Assembly: GCF_026340305.1 (NCBI RefSeq)
Contig: NZ_JAPEPI010000002.1
Coordinates: 744,001-808,000, forward strand
Source: Streptomyces sp. NBC_01381
GTDB lineage: Bacteria > Actinomycetota > Actinomycetes > Streptomycetales > Streptomycetaceae
Length of the DNA: 64,000 nt
Reading direction: 5' to 3'
Notes under the pieces: model-generated
The model's input: only the letters and a program-made list of their open reading frames with translations
The model's database searches: none
Told to the model about the DNA's origin: nothing
In this document: in pieces, positions 50,822 through 58,919 of the stretch
Numbering within the stretch: position 1 is the stretch's first letter
How the letters are laid out: every line of letters begins with the position of its first letter
Program-made: the position numbers and the translations under genes

Positions 50822-50863
50822 GGGGTCCGGACGGCTCGCCTACCAAAGCGCCGTCCGGACCCC
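50822..50863 (+). terminator. 14-bp hairpin ahead of tra
   Basis: GGGGTCCGGACGGC (50822-50835) and its perfect complement (50850-50863) enclose 14 nt. With no U-tract it may terminate or attenuate transcription into tra. A single ACGACTT motif (50808-50814) lies just before it. Confidence 0.75.
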
Positions 50864-50899
50864 TTCCAACCCCGCTCAACATGAGGGAGCAGATCCATC

Positions 50900-53140
50900 G
50901 TGACCGAGATCAACGTGTCCGGACCTCCCACCAAGGCACCGGACGAGGAGACCGAGAACACCGCGCGGGTGCTGCCGTTCCTGCGCAAAGAGACCACCCC
51001 CGCCCCGGAAGCAGCGGCCAGGCTCGCTCCGGGCGAGGTGAAGCCGGGGGAGTGGGAGGCCCAACTCCCCGACACCGACGACCCGGAGGCCGAGGGCCTG
51101 ACCGAGGGCGCGGAGGTCGACCCGCCCAAGCAGGTCTACCCGCCGACGGTGGCGGAATGGATGGAGGCCAAGGACAAGGCCCGCCTGCCGGTCCTGCCGG
51201 ACTGGGTCAAGCTGCCTGACCAGCGCAAAGCCGTCCGCAAGTGGGCGGTGCGGCACTACTCCACCATGGTCGGCTACCACGCGGTGCGCGTGCCGACCAT
51301 CTACACCCCCAAGATCCTCTGGTACTCGCCGCGCGGCGCGTGGCGCTGGTCAACGGCCATCGGCCGGTGGGTCTTTGACGCCGAAGGTAAGCCCCTGCGG
51401 CTGGCCTCGGTCGCGAACGAGGACGCGGGGGAGTACCTGCGGCTGTCCCACCAGCGCAAGGACCGCGTTCGGCTGCGGAGCATCACGGCCGCGCTCGGCA
51501 CGGTCATCGGCCTGACCGCAGCCCTGGTCCTGTATGTGATGGCGCCCTCGTGGCTGCTCCTGCTGGCGGTCACCTCGCTGACCACGGCACTTGGCGCCGT
51601 GGGCGCGCCGGCGGACCGGCCGCTCATCGACCGGGCCAAGGTGACCTTCCGCAAGCGCCGTCTGTCCTCGGACATCGTCATCCGCGCCCACGAGGCCGCC
51701 AAGCTGACCAGCAAGGACCAGAACATCGCCTTCCCGCGGCCGATCGGCCGGGACGGGGACGGCTGGCGCGTGGTCGTCGACCTCCCGTACGGCAAGACCT
51801 TCGAGGACGCGGTCAAGGCCCACGCCCGCCTGGCGTCCGGCATGGACATCGCCCCCACTCAGCTCTTCCTGGACAAGGACGAGACGAGCGGACGCCGGGT
51901 GTCCTACTGGATCGCTGACCGTGACCCGCTCGCCGTCCCGTCGGGCAAGTCGCCGCTGCTCGGGGCAACAAGGGTGGACTTCTGGAAGCCGTTCCCGTGG
52001 GGTGTGGACGAGCGCGGCAATCCCGTCATGATCTCGATGCTGTGGCTCTCGCTGCTGGTCGGGGCGGTGCCGCGGCAGGGCAAGACGTTCTCCGCCCGCA
52101 CCATCGCGCTCGCTGCGGCGCTTGATCCGCATGTGCGCCTGATCGTGTTCGACGGGAAGGCATCGCCGGACTGGCGCAGCTTCACCAAGGTCGCGCACCG
52201 CGTCGGCTTCGGCATCGTGCCCCGCGACGGCTTTGACCCGGTCGAGCACCTGGTCCATGCCCTGATGGAGCTGAAGGCGGATGTGGAGGACCGCTACCAC
52301 CGGCTGTCCGAACTCCCGCTGCACATCTGCCCCGAGGGCAAGCTCACCCCGGAGATCAGCCGGGACAAGAAGCTGAACATGCCCCTGACCCTGGTGGTGG
52401 TGGACGAGGTGCAGGAGTACTTGCAGCACCCCACTCACGGCAAGGCCATCCTTGACCTGCTCGTCTACCTCGCCCGCGTCGCGCCGGCGGTCGGCGTCTC
52501 GGTGCTGAACTCCACCCAGAAGCCCGACGACACCGCCTGCCCCTCCGTGCTGCGCGACCAGCACCAGGGCCGCTTCTCCCTGCGGGTCGGCTCCTGGCAG
52601 GTCTCCGATGTGGTGCTCGGCGCCGGTTCCTACTCCGAGGGCCTGGACGCCTCCAAGCTCCTGAAGTCCCACAAGGGCGTTGGCCTGCTCAAGGGCATGT
52701 CCGACGACTCCGGGATCGTGCGCACCTACCTCGCCAACGGACGCGACGCAGAAACCGTGCTGGACCGGGCCCGCGCACTGCGCGAGGACCAGGGCACGCT
52801 GTCCGGCGACGCGGCCGGCGAGCAGAGCACGACCCGTGCCGCGGACGCGATCCTCGACGACGTCGCCGCGGTCCTGGGCCGCAGCGAGGACAAGGTGTGG
52901 TCGGAGTCCATCGTCGACCGCCTCGCCCAGTACAGCCCCGACGCCTATGGCGAGTGGGCCGTCCTGGAGGGCCGCGCCAAGGCCGACCAGCTCGCCGCCG
53001 CGCTCAAGCCCTACGGCATCAAGACGGACCAGGTGTGGGGCAAGACCGAGTCCGGCAAGGGCGCCAACCGGCGCGGCATCGAGCGTCAGCACATCATCGA
53101 CGTCGTCACGCATCGTAACAAGAAGCGGGCCGATTCCTGA
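50900..53140 (+). CDS. FtsK/SpoIIIE-type conjugal transfer ATPase (Tra)
   Basis: 746 aa from GTG 50900. After an acidic N-terminus, two membrane helices lie near residues 195-235. The motor domain has Walker A GAVPRQGKTF near 388 and Walker B LTLVVVDEVQEYL near 497. A C-terminal winged-helix-like region (VWSESIVDRLAQYSPDAYGE onward) corresponds to the part that reads clt repeats. Streptomyces Tra proteins form membrane hexamers that move double-stranded DNA between hyphae, unlike relaxase systems. The clt-like repeats directly follow the gene. This is the key conjugation gene of the element. Confidence 0.93.
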   Translation: MTEINVSGPPTKAPDEETENTARVLPFLRKETTPAPEAAARLAPGEVKPGEWEAQLPDTDDPEAEGLTEGAEVDPPKQVYPPTVAEWMEAKDKARLPVLPDWVKLPDQRKAVRKWAVRHYSTMVGYHAVRVPTIYTPKILWYSPRGAWRWSTAIGRWVFDAEGKPLRLASVANEDAGEYLRLSHQRKDRVRLRSITAALGTVIGLTAALVLYVMAPSWLLLLAVTSLTTALGAVGAPADRPLIDRAKVTFRKRRLSSDIVIRAHEAAKLTSKDQNIAFPRPIGRDGDGWRVVVDLPYGKTFEDAVKAHARLASGMDIAPTQLFLDKDETSGRRVSYWIADRDPLAVPSGKSPLLGATRVDFWKPFPWGVDERGNPVMISMLWLSLLVGAVPRQGKTFSARTIALAAALDPHVRLIVFDGKASPDWRSFTKVAHRVGFGIVPRDGFDPVEHLVHALMELKADVEDRYHRLSELPLHICPEGKLTPEISRDKKLNMPLTLVVVDEVQEYLQHPTHGKAILDLLVYLARVAPAVGVSVLNSTQKPDDTACPSVLRDQHQGRFSLRVGSWQVSDVVLGAGSYSEGLDASKLLKSHKGVGLLKGMSDDSGIVRTYLANGRDAETVLDRARALREDQGTLSGDAAGEQSTTRAADAILDDVAAVLGRSEDKVWSESIVDRLAQYSPDAYGEWAVLEGRAKADQLAAALKPYGIKTDQVWGKTESGKGANRRGIERQHIIDVVTHRNKKRADS

Positions 53141-53149
53141 CCCGCCACG

Positions 53150-53306
53150 GTCGCTAGGTCTAGCAAGACCCGTCGCTAGACCTAGCGACCTCGCTAGCGA
53201 CCCAAACCGCACCTGATCAGGTCGCTAGCGCCTAGCAGCCCACCTGCATAAACCCCTGAAACCCGCCCGAGAGGCCCTGTGATGACCCCCAGCCTGCTCG
53301 CTAGCG
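53150..53306. other. Probable clt locus (GTCGCTAG repeats)
   Basis: GTCGCTAG or its complement occurs at 53150-53157, 53172-53179, 53182-53189, 53194-53201 and 53221-53228, with further CTCGCTAG and CCTAGC variants to about 53306. Streptomyces Tra ATPases bind clusters of 8-bp repeats at clt, usually next to tra. Location and periodic octamers fit. Two copies form dyads. Confidence 0.75.
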
Positions 53307-53533
53307 CCTGCCTCCTGTTCCTCACCCTCAGTTACGGCATTGTGTGCTGGTTGAGCCCGTTCGGCCGCTGCCGCAAGTGCGACGGCCTTGGCCACCTCAT
53401 CAAGTTCAACCGCCGCGGCAAGGCCAAGAAAGCCCGTGTCTGCCGCCGCTGCCACGGCCACGGCATCCGGATACGCCGCGGACGCCACTGGTTCAACATT
53501 GCCCGCTGCACCCACCGTGCCGGCACCCGCTAA
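53282..53533 (+). CDS. Membrane protein with DnaJ-like zinc motif
   Basis: 83 aa from ATG 53282 (a GTG at 53279 is in frame). One N-terminal helix (LLASACLLFLTLSYGIVCWL) is followed by CRKCDGLGH and CRRCHGHGI, two CxxCxGxG units as in DnaJ zinc centres. The 5' end overlaps the clt-like repeats. Small proteins like this are usual in spread operons. Confidence 0.65.
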   Translation: MTPSLLASACLLFLTLSYGIVCWLSPFGRCRKCDGLGHLIKFNRRGKAKKARVCRRCHGHGIRIRRGRHWFNIARCTHRAGTR

Positions 53534-53581
53534 CCCACCCCACGCATCGCCCCATCCCAACTCTGTGGAGGAGTACGCCCG

Positions 53582-53791
53582 ATGGCGCTCAGCGACAAGG
53601 ACCCCTACAACGCCCGCGAGGGCGCCCGCATCATCGTGCTCGCCGCCCGCGCCGCCCGCCTGGAAGGGCGCGGCAAGTCCAACAAGCGCGTCCTGCAGCA
53701 GGCAGCACGCATCCGCGAACTCGCCCAGGAGCGCGAGGACGCCAAGGCCGCCGCCCGCGCCGCGGCCCGCAAGAAGCGCCATGGCCGCTGA
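53582..53791 (+). CDS. Small basic helical protein
   Basis: 69 aa from ATG 53582, following GGAGGAG. It is strongly basic and Ala/Arg-rich with a long helix (RVLQQAARIRELAQEREDAK), so it may bind nucleic acid. It is conserved in operon position only; no function is known. Confidence 0.55.
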   Translation: MALSDKDPYNAREGARIIVLAARAARLEGRGKSNKRVLQQAARIRELAQEREDAKAAARAAARKKRHGR

Positions 53792-53833
53792 CCCCGGCCC
53801 TACCGCCGCACGCTCCCAGAACGGAGGCCCGTC

Positions 53834-54028
53834 GTGGCCCTGACCGTCTCCCTGGTTCTGCTCTTCGGTGTCCTGCTCGCCCTGCTCCTGCGCTTCAAGG
53901 CCCTGGGTGCCGGAGCCGCGGTCATCGCCGTGCTCTTCGGCTTCTACCTCGCCGACACCGGAGCCCGCAGCACCATCAACGACCTCATGTCCGCGGCCAT
54001 CAGTGCCCTGCCGGACCGAAACCCGTAA
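53834..54028 (+). CDS. Spread-type small membrane protein
   Basis: 64 aa from GTG 53834. Two hydrophobic helices (VSLVLLFGVLLALLLRF and GAGAAVIAVLFGFYLA) and a short polar tail fit the small Spd proteins of Streptomyces plasmids. It lies 12 bp ahead of the next spread gene. Confidence 0.65.
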   Translation: MALTVSLVLLFGVLLALLLRFKALGAGAAVIAVLFGFYLADTGARSTINDLMSAAISALPDRNP

Positions 54029-54040
54029 GGAGGCGCGGTC

Positions 54041-54640
54041 GTGAACGAACAGATCGTCGCCCGCCACTGGCTGGCCATCATCGCCCCCAAGGCCGCGCCC
54101 GCGCTGGCCACCTCCACCGTGCTGATCCTGGCCCGCATCTGGAACGCCAACGGCGCCGAACACAGCATCGGCAACGCCGTGTTGATGACTGCGCTCTCTC
54201 TCGCCGCCGGGGCGGCCGGGGCCTGCGCGAGCGTCGGCCGCGCCGGGGACCGCGTGATTGCCGGGACCGCGTTCGCCGCCTCCGGCGCCTTGGCCTTCGC
54301 CGGCGTCGCCGGATACGCCGACGGCCTGCCCCTGCCGCTCCTGCTGTGGGTGCTCGCCACGACCGCCGCCTACGGGATCGCGGCCCGCTACTGGCGCACC
54401 GACCGCCGCGACCACCTCGCCTACCAGCGGCACACCGGGGTGCGCCGCGAGGAGCACGCCCACGTGGAACGCGTCGAAGCGCTGCGAGCCGGAGCACAGA
54501 TCGAATCCGCCCGCGCCGGAGCCGAGTACGCCGAACAACTCGCCACGGCCCTACTCACCCGAGCCGCCCTGCCCGGCTACGACCCCACGGCTCTCACCCG
54601 CGCGGGGCTGCCCGAACTCCCCACTGTGGAAAGGGACTGA
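54041..54640 (+). CDS. Spread-type membrane protein
   Basis: 199 aa from GTG 54041 behind AAGGAGG. Three to four membrane helices (for example GNAVLMTALSLAAGAAGACA and LPLPLLLWVLATTAAYGIAA) precede a charged helical C-terminus with EHAHVERVEALRAGAQIESA. It resembles SpdB2-type proteins thought to move plasmids across cross-walls. Confidence 0.65.
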   Translation: MNEQIVARHWLAIIAPKAAPALATSTVLILARIWNANGAEHSIGNAVLMTALSLAAGAAGACASVGRAGDRVIAGTAFAASGALAFAGVAGYADGLPLPLLLWVLATTAAYGIAARYWRTDRRDHLAYQRHTGVRREEHAHVERVEALRAGAQIESARAGAEYAEQLATALLTRAALPGYDPTALTRAGLPELPTVERD

Positions 54641-54642
54641 CC

Positions 54643-54936
54643 ATGCTCCGCCTACGTATCCAGCACGCCACCTGGCCCCACCCAGCGCTCATTCTCACCG
54701 ACACGCCCCGCCCGAACTGCCGCGAGTGCGAGGGCATCGGCGGAATCGAGCACGACTACGGCCACCCCGAGACCGGCGAGTACGACGGCACCGATTGGGA
54801 GCCCTGCTCCTGCTGGAACGAACAGCGCTCCTGGCTCCTGTTGCCCCTTCCGCGTCGGCGTCTGCGGCTGCCGCGGCGTGGCCGTAGCACAGACCCGTGG
54901 GCCGCCAACGGCTACAGCGACGAACCGCCCATCTGA
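54643..54936 (+). CDS. Small zinc-binding-like protein
   Basis: 97 aa from ATG 54643, two bases after the previous stop. CRECEGIGG near residue 25 is half of a DnaJ-like motif, and CSCWNEQ near 55 may complete a metal site. The C-terminal third is Arg/Leu-rich. A nearby gene (53282) carries the same motif. Confidence 0.55.
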   Translation: MLRLRIQHATWPHPALILTDTPRPNCRECEGIGGIEHDYGHPETGEYDGTDWEPCSCWNEQRSWLLLPLPRRRLRLPRRGRSTDPWAANGYSDEPPI

Positions 54937-54952
54937 CCCTGGAAAGGAACCG

Positions 54953-55351
54953 ATGATGACTGCCTACTCCACCCCGCTGGACCTGATCCTGGGGGCCGTG
55001 GCCGCCAACGCGTTCATTCGGGGGCGGGCCGAGGAGCTGACCCGCAACGACTACCTGCCTGAGCCCGTCGCTTACGCGCTCACGGTCCGCCGCATCCTGC
55101 ACGGCGATCCCCTGGTGCTGGCAGAGGCCGGACAGAGTTGGACGCTGCGCTCGGACACCGACCCCGACGACGCGCCCGCCTACCGGCTGAACGTCCTTGC
55201 TCGCCTGAGCTGCCCACCGCGCGTCCTGGTCACCGACCCCGACGACCCCACCGGCGAGACCGACGAACTCCTCGCCGAGGTACTGGATCTCTACTACCTC
55301 GCCACCTGGCGCCCTGAACTCACCGCCGTCCAGAGCCCCAAGGAGTCCTGA
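54953..55351 (+). CDS. Hypothetical AICE protein
   Basis: 132 aa from ATG 54953 (a second ATG follows at 54956) with GGAAAGGA upstream. It is soluble and helical at first (LDLILGAVAANAFIRGRAEE), then acidic (SDTDPDDAPAYRLNVLARLS). It is separated by 3 bp from the next gene. No family is recognised. Confidence 0.6.
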   Translation: MMTAYSTPLDLILGAVAANAFIRGRAEELTRNDYLPEPVAYALTVRRILHGDPLVLAEAGQSWTLRSDTDPDDAPAYRLNVLARLSCPPRVLVTDPDDPTGETDELLAEVLDLYYLATWRPELTAVQSPKES

Positions 55352-55354
55352 CCC

Positions 55355-55819
55355 GTGTTCGAGATCCGCATCCTCTGTCCGTCCGGCGATGTCGCACTCA
55401 TCACCCGTGCTCTGTCCGAGGTCTTCACGCTCGGTCGCGTGTTGGAGCGTGAGGCCCCCTCGCCGGACAAGGTTCGGCTGTCCATCACCGCTGACCACCG
55501 TCCCGAGAACGATCCGTGGCCGGACTCGGAGAGCGCGTACGCGCTCGCCCCCAGCATCGTCAGCGAGATCGGGTGGGTCGCCCACTCCGCCACGAACCGT
55601 GAGCCCTTCACCGAGGCCGACCGAGAGTTCTGGCTCCGCAAGGCTGCGCTCCTTGACCGCCTCGCTCTGGGAGATGCCAGGGCGTTCACCGCCTCGGACG
55701 CAACCGAGCTTGCCACGCAGGCGGCCCACCGGCTGATGGACGTCGATGACAGCGGTGCCATCTGCGACCCGCGCCACTACGTCCGGCGCGAGTACGCCGC
55801 GTGGGCCAAGAACCAGTAG
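55355..55819 (+). CDS. Hypothetical AICE protein
   Basis: 154 aa from GTG 55355. An N-terminal beta-rich part (FEIRILCPSGDVALITRALS) suggests a small alpha/beta domain, followed by a helical C-terminus (FWLRKAALLDRLALGDARAF). No motif is recognised. It ends 13 bp before the second copy of the conserved leader hairpin. Confidence 0.6.
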   Translation: MFEIRILCPSGDVALITRALSEVFTLGRVLEREAPSPDKVRLSITADHRPENDPWPDSESAYALAPSIVSEIGWVAHSATNREPFTEADREFWLRKAALLDRLALGDARAFTASDATELATQAAHRLMDVDDSGAICDPRHYVRREYAAWAKNQ

Positions 55820-55832
55820 CTGTGCCCGAGGC

Positions 55833-55860
55833 GGTCGCCCTCTCGCCAAAGACCGCGACC
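55833..55860 (+). promoter_or_regulatory. Conserved leader hairpin, copy 2
   Basis: Second copy of the 28-nt element at 47739-47766. The closing stem is GGTCGC/GCGACC, so the T-A pair here replaces C-G in copy 1. The downstream stretch to the ATG at 55905 is also similar (CTCCGT, CCTTCGA, CAGGAG). Confidence 0.65.
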
Positions 55861-55904
55861 GCCTCGGCTCTCCGTCCCTTCGAGAGAAACAGGAGACCTC
55901 CAGC

Positions 55905-56807
55905 ATGACACCTGAGCGCAACACCGAGCTGCTCTCCGCAGCGCTTCAAGCCGCAGAACGCGGCTGGCACGTCTTCCCGCTCTTCCCCGGAACCAAGCGG
56001 CCCGCCCTGCACGGCGAGGCGGCCTGCCCCCGCACCGGGGTCTGCGCAAGTGGGCACCGTAAGTGGGAACAGCGCGCCACTACCGACCCGGACCGCATCC
56101 GTGCTGCTTGGACGCACGCTCCGTTCAATATCGGCATCGCCACCGGCCCCTCTGGGCTGCTGGTTGTCGACCTCGACTTGCCCAAGCACAAGGGCACTTC
56201 GGACACGCCTTCCGGCGTGACGACCTTCACGGCGCTCTGCGAGCGCACCGACCACACCGTCCCCGACACCTGCCGCACGCGGACCGCGAGCGGGGGACAG
56301 CATCTGTACTTCGCCGCGCTGTCGGGCGTGCGGTTGACCAACACGGCGGGGACGATTGCCCCGTTGGTCGATACCCGGGCATGGGGTGGCTACGTCGTCG
56401 CAGCGGGCAGTGTCACCCCCGCCGGACCCTACGAAGCTGTAGGCACCGCTCTGACGGTTCCGTTGCCCGCCTGGCTTCAAAGCATTCTGGAGCCCGCCCC
56501 CGCGCAACCCGTTGGGCCGCTCAGGCTCCCCGCGGTCAGCGGGAGCCGCGCGGCGCTGGCGGCACTGGAGGCGGAGTGCGCCGTCCTCTCAGCGGCGTCG
56601 GAATCGCAGCGGAACATCGCTCTCAATCGGTGCGCCTTCAAGGTGGGGCGTTTCATCGCATGGGGCGATGTCCCCCGGCATGTGGTTGAAGAGGCCTTCC
56701 AAGCGGCGGGCGAGGCGCACGGACTCACCGCGGCGGAGTGCCGCGCCACGATCCGTAGCGCCTTGGACAGCTCCATCCGCAAAGCCCGCCCTCGGGATGC
56801 GGCATGA
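55905..56807 (+). CDS. Bifunctional DNA primase/polymerase (prim-pol)
   Basis: 300 aa from ATG 55905. The archaeo-eukaryotic primase-type core is seen: GWHVFPLFPGTKRPALHGEA near 20, the metal-binding LLVVDLDLPK (DxD) near 86, SGGQHLYF near 131 and GYVVAAGSVTPAGPYE near 163. Prim-pols start and extend DNA at plasmid origins. With the helicase two genes on, it defines a RepPP-type AICE replication module rather than RepSA rolling-circle replication. The stop overlaps the next ATG by four bases. Confidence 0.88.
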   Translation: MTPERNTELLSAALQAAERGWHVFPLFPGTKRPALHGEAACPRTGVCASGHRKWEQRATTDPDRIRAAWTHAPFNIGIATGPSGLLVVDLDLPKHKGTSDTPSGVTTFTALCERTDHTVPDTCRTRTASGGQHLYFAALSGVRLTNTAGTIAPLVDTRAWGGYVVAAGSVTPAGPYEAVGTALTVPLPAWLQSILEPAPAQPVGPLRLPAVSGSRAALAALEAECAVLSAASESQRNIALNRCAFKVGRFIAWGDVPRHVVEEAFQAAGEAHGLTAAECRATIRSALDSSIRKARPRDAA

Positions 56808-57157
56808 GCCACCAACTCCACTCCCCCTTGGAAGGCCTCACCCACGCGTCGACCGGCCGCCGTCTCGCCGAACCGGCCGTAGTCCGGACGGCGGTAGGCG
56901 ACCCGAAGGGCGTCGCCGAAGGCGTCCCCACTGTCCTTCTCCCGCACCCGCCGCCCGGCGACGGACGGTATCCCGTGGCCTGGCTGCACATCGTTGCCCC
57001 GCGCGGCGCCGTACCCACCGCCACCTCGCATTGCCAGTGCGGAAGGGACCGTAGCGCCGTGGGCAAGGCCCGTGTACTCGCTCTCATCGACGACCACACC
57101 GGCCACCGCGATCAATGTCCGCTCCGTACTCCCCAGGAAGGGAGGGAAGCCGCATGA
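56804..57157 (+). CDS. Small protein in the replication operon
   Basis: 117 aa, overlapping both the prim-pol and helicase genes by four bases. It is Pro/Arg-rich with CQCGRDRSAVGK and DHTGHRDQCP near the C-terminus, a possible metal site. The position suggests a replication accessory; nothing in the sequence proves it. Confidence 0.6.
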   Translation: MSHQLHSPLEGLTHASTGRRLAEPAVVRTAVGDPKGVAEGVPTVLLPHPPPGDGRYPVAWLHIVAPRGAVPTATSHCQCGRDRSAVGKARVLALIDDHTGHRDQCPLRTPQEGREAA

Positions 57158-58599
57158 CCACCTTGGAGGAACTGCCCGCGCCCTCCAACCCGATGGCCGT
57201 TGCCCGCCGCGTTATCCCTGACTGGCAGGACCAGAACGGCAACCTGCTGTGCCGCCGGTGGCGTGGCTCGTGGATGCGCTGGACCGGCACGAACTGGCGC
57301 GAGCTGGATGAGCACCAGATGCGCGCGTCCATGTACAAGCGGCTGGAGCATGCCACGTTCAAGGGCGGCGTAGACCGCGAGGGGCAGCCGGAAATCCGCG
57401 ACTGGGCACCGACCAAACAGAAGATCAGCAACCTTCTCGATGCACTCGGAGCCATCACACTGCTGCCCACCGAGGCGGACGCGCCTTCCTGGATCGAGAA
57501 GAACGCGGACAGCGGCGACCGCAGCCCCATCGTGGCCTGCCAGAACGGCTTGCTGCGCATCCGGGACCGGGCCCTGCTGCCGCACACGCCGGGATTCTTC
57601 AACCTGGTCTCGGTCCCCTTCGCCTACGACTCGCAGGCGAGCGCGCCGCACTGGGAACAATTCCTGCGGGAGATCTGGCCGCAAGACCCCGCCGCCATCG
57701 CGGCTTTGCAGGAGTGGTTCGGCTACATCCTGTCTGGCCGCACCGACCAGCAAAAGATTCTGCTGATCAAAGGACCCTCGCGCTCCGGGAAGGGCACCAT
57801 CGCCCGTGTCCTAAAGGAGTTGGTCGGGCGGGAGAACCTCGCCGGGCCGACCCTCGCGGGGCTGGGCAGCAACTTCGGTCTGTCGTCCCTGATCGGCAAG
57901 CCCCTTGCGGTCATCTCCGATGCGCGGCTGTCCGGCAAGGACGGCGGGCAGGTCGTCGAACGGCTGCTGACCATCTCCGGCGAGGACACCATCGACATCG
58001 ACCGGAAGTTCCGCGAGCCATGGACCGGGAAGCTGCCCACCCGGCTGATGGTGCTGACCAATGAGTTGCCCAACTTCGGCGACTCCTCTGGGGTCATCGC
58101 TCGCCGCTTCGTCGTGCTGAGCATGACCCTCTCCTGGCTCGGCAAGGAAGACACCGGCCTGACCGACAAGCTCGCCGAGGAAATGCCCGGCATCCTCAAC
58201 TGGGCCTTGGACGGCCTGGCCCGCCTGGAACGGGGAGGACGCATCACCGAACCAGCCTCCTCGCGCGAATCGGTCGTCATCATGCAGGACACTGCCTCGC
58301 CAACCAGCGCGTTTGTCCGCGAGTGCTGCACGACAGGGTCAGAGGCCACGGTGCCGGTCGACACCCTGTGGGCCGTCTGGCGGGAATGGGCCGAGGACAA
58401 CGGCGTACGCGCCGTCGGAACCAAGCAGATGTTCGGCCGCAACCTGCAATCCGTCGTCCCCCAGCTCCACCGAGCCCGGCCCCGAGACCAGTTCGGCCGG
58501 CAGGTCCCCACCTATACCGGGATCACGCTCAACCTGTCCGATCCACAGTCGGCCGGGTCGCGGATCAGCCGACACCCCGCCCGTACGGATCACCTCTGA
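57154..58599 (+). CDS. Phage/plasmid primase-type SF3 helicase
   Basis: 481 aa from ATG 57154. The D5-like N-terminal region (PIVACQNGLLRIRDRALLPH; FNLVSVPFAYD) is followed by an AAA+/SF3 motor with Walker A GPSRSGKGT near 207 and ISDARLSG as the acidic motif near 252. TRLMVLTNELPNFGD near 300 corresponds to motif C and sensor. A C-terminal winged-helix part (GTKQMFGRNLQSVVPQLHRA) is typical. It should unwind the origin for the prim-pol. The replication origin may lie within this operon, but no iteron set is obvious. Confidence 0.85.
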   Translation: MTTLEELPAPSNPMAVARRVIPDWQDQNGNLLCRRWRGSWMRWTGTNWRELDEHQMRASMYKRLEHATFKGGVDREGQPEIRDWAPTKQKISNLLDALGAITLLPTEADAPSWIEKNADSGDRSPIVACQNGLLRIRDRALLPHTPGFFNLVSVPFAYDSQASAPHWEQFLREIWPQDPAAIAALQEWFGYILSGRTDQQKILLIKGPSRSGKGTIARVLKELVGRENLAGPTLAGLGSNFGLSSLIGKPLAVISDARLSGKDGGQVVERLLTISGEDTIDIDRKFREPWTGKLPTRLMVLTNELPNFGDSSGVIARRFVVLSMTLSWLGKEDTGLTDKLAEEMPGILNWALDGLARLERGGRITEPASSRESVVIMQDTASPTSAFVRECCTTGSEATVPVDTLWAVWREWAEDNGVRAVGTKQMFGRNLQSVVPQLHRARPRDQFGRQVPTYTGITLNLSDPQSAGSRISRHPARTDHL

Positions 58600-58601
58600 G
58601 T

Positions 58602-58632
58602 CGCTTGAGTCGCGACACAGAGCAATGCGGGC
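58602..58632. repeat. Right copy of the 31-bp inverted repeat
   Basis: CGCTTGAGTCGCGACA begins the element, which matches the reverse complement of 38728-38758 at 28 of 31 positions. It lies between the helicase stop and xis. Confidence 0.8.
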
Positions 58633-58727
58633 TCAACACGGTCAGGTCCGTGTCGCGCCAGCCCAGCCAACGGCTGCGGCCGGGCTGGCGCCCTTCCGGT
58701 TCCCCGCTCTTCATCCGAGGAGAAGCT

Positions 58728-58919
58728 GTGGCCAAGCCCAGAGACGAGATGTTGACCATCCCCGATGTCATCGAAGAAATCGGCGTACCGCGAGCGACCT
58801 TCTACCGCTGGCGGCAATGCAAGAAGGGCCCGAAGGCCATCAAGCTCCCCAACGGTGCCGTGCGGATTCGCCGGTCCGAGCTGAGCCGGTGGCTCCAGAC
58901 GCTGGAGGAGAGCGCGTGA
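58728..58919 (+). CDS. xis: Excisionase (MerR-like HTH)
   Basis: 63 aa from GTG 58728 with CGAGGAG upstream. It is a single winged helix with MLTIPDVIEEIGVPRATFYR near 8-27 and a wing VRIRRSELSRWL. Such proteins bend DNA at attR to drive excision with the integrase. The stop overlaps the int GTG by four bases, the standard xis-int arrangement. Confidence 0.88.
   Translation: MAKPRDEMLTIPDVIEEIGVPRATFYRWRQCKKGPKAIKLPNGAVRIRRSELSRWLQTLEESA

Noticed and set aside
57154..58599. RepSA-type rolling-circle initiator
   Set aside because: The sequence shows SF3 helicase motifs and is preceded by a prim-pol; no rolling-circle initiator motifs are seen.
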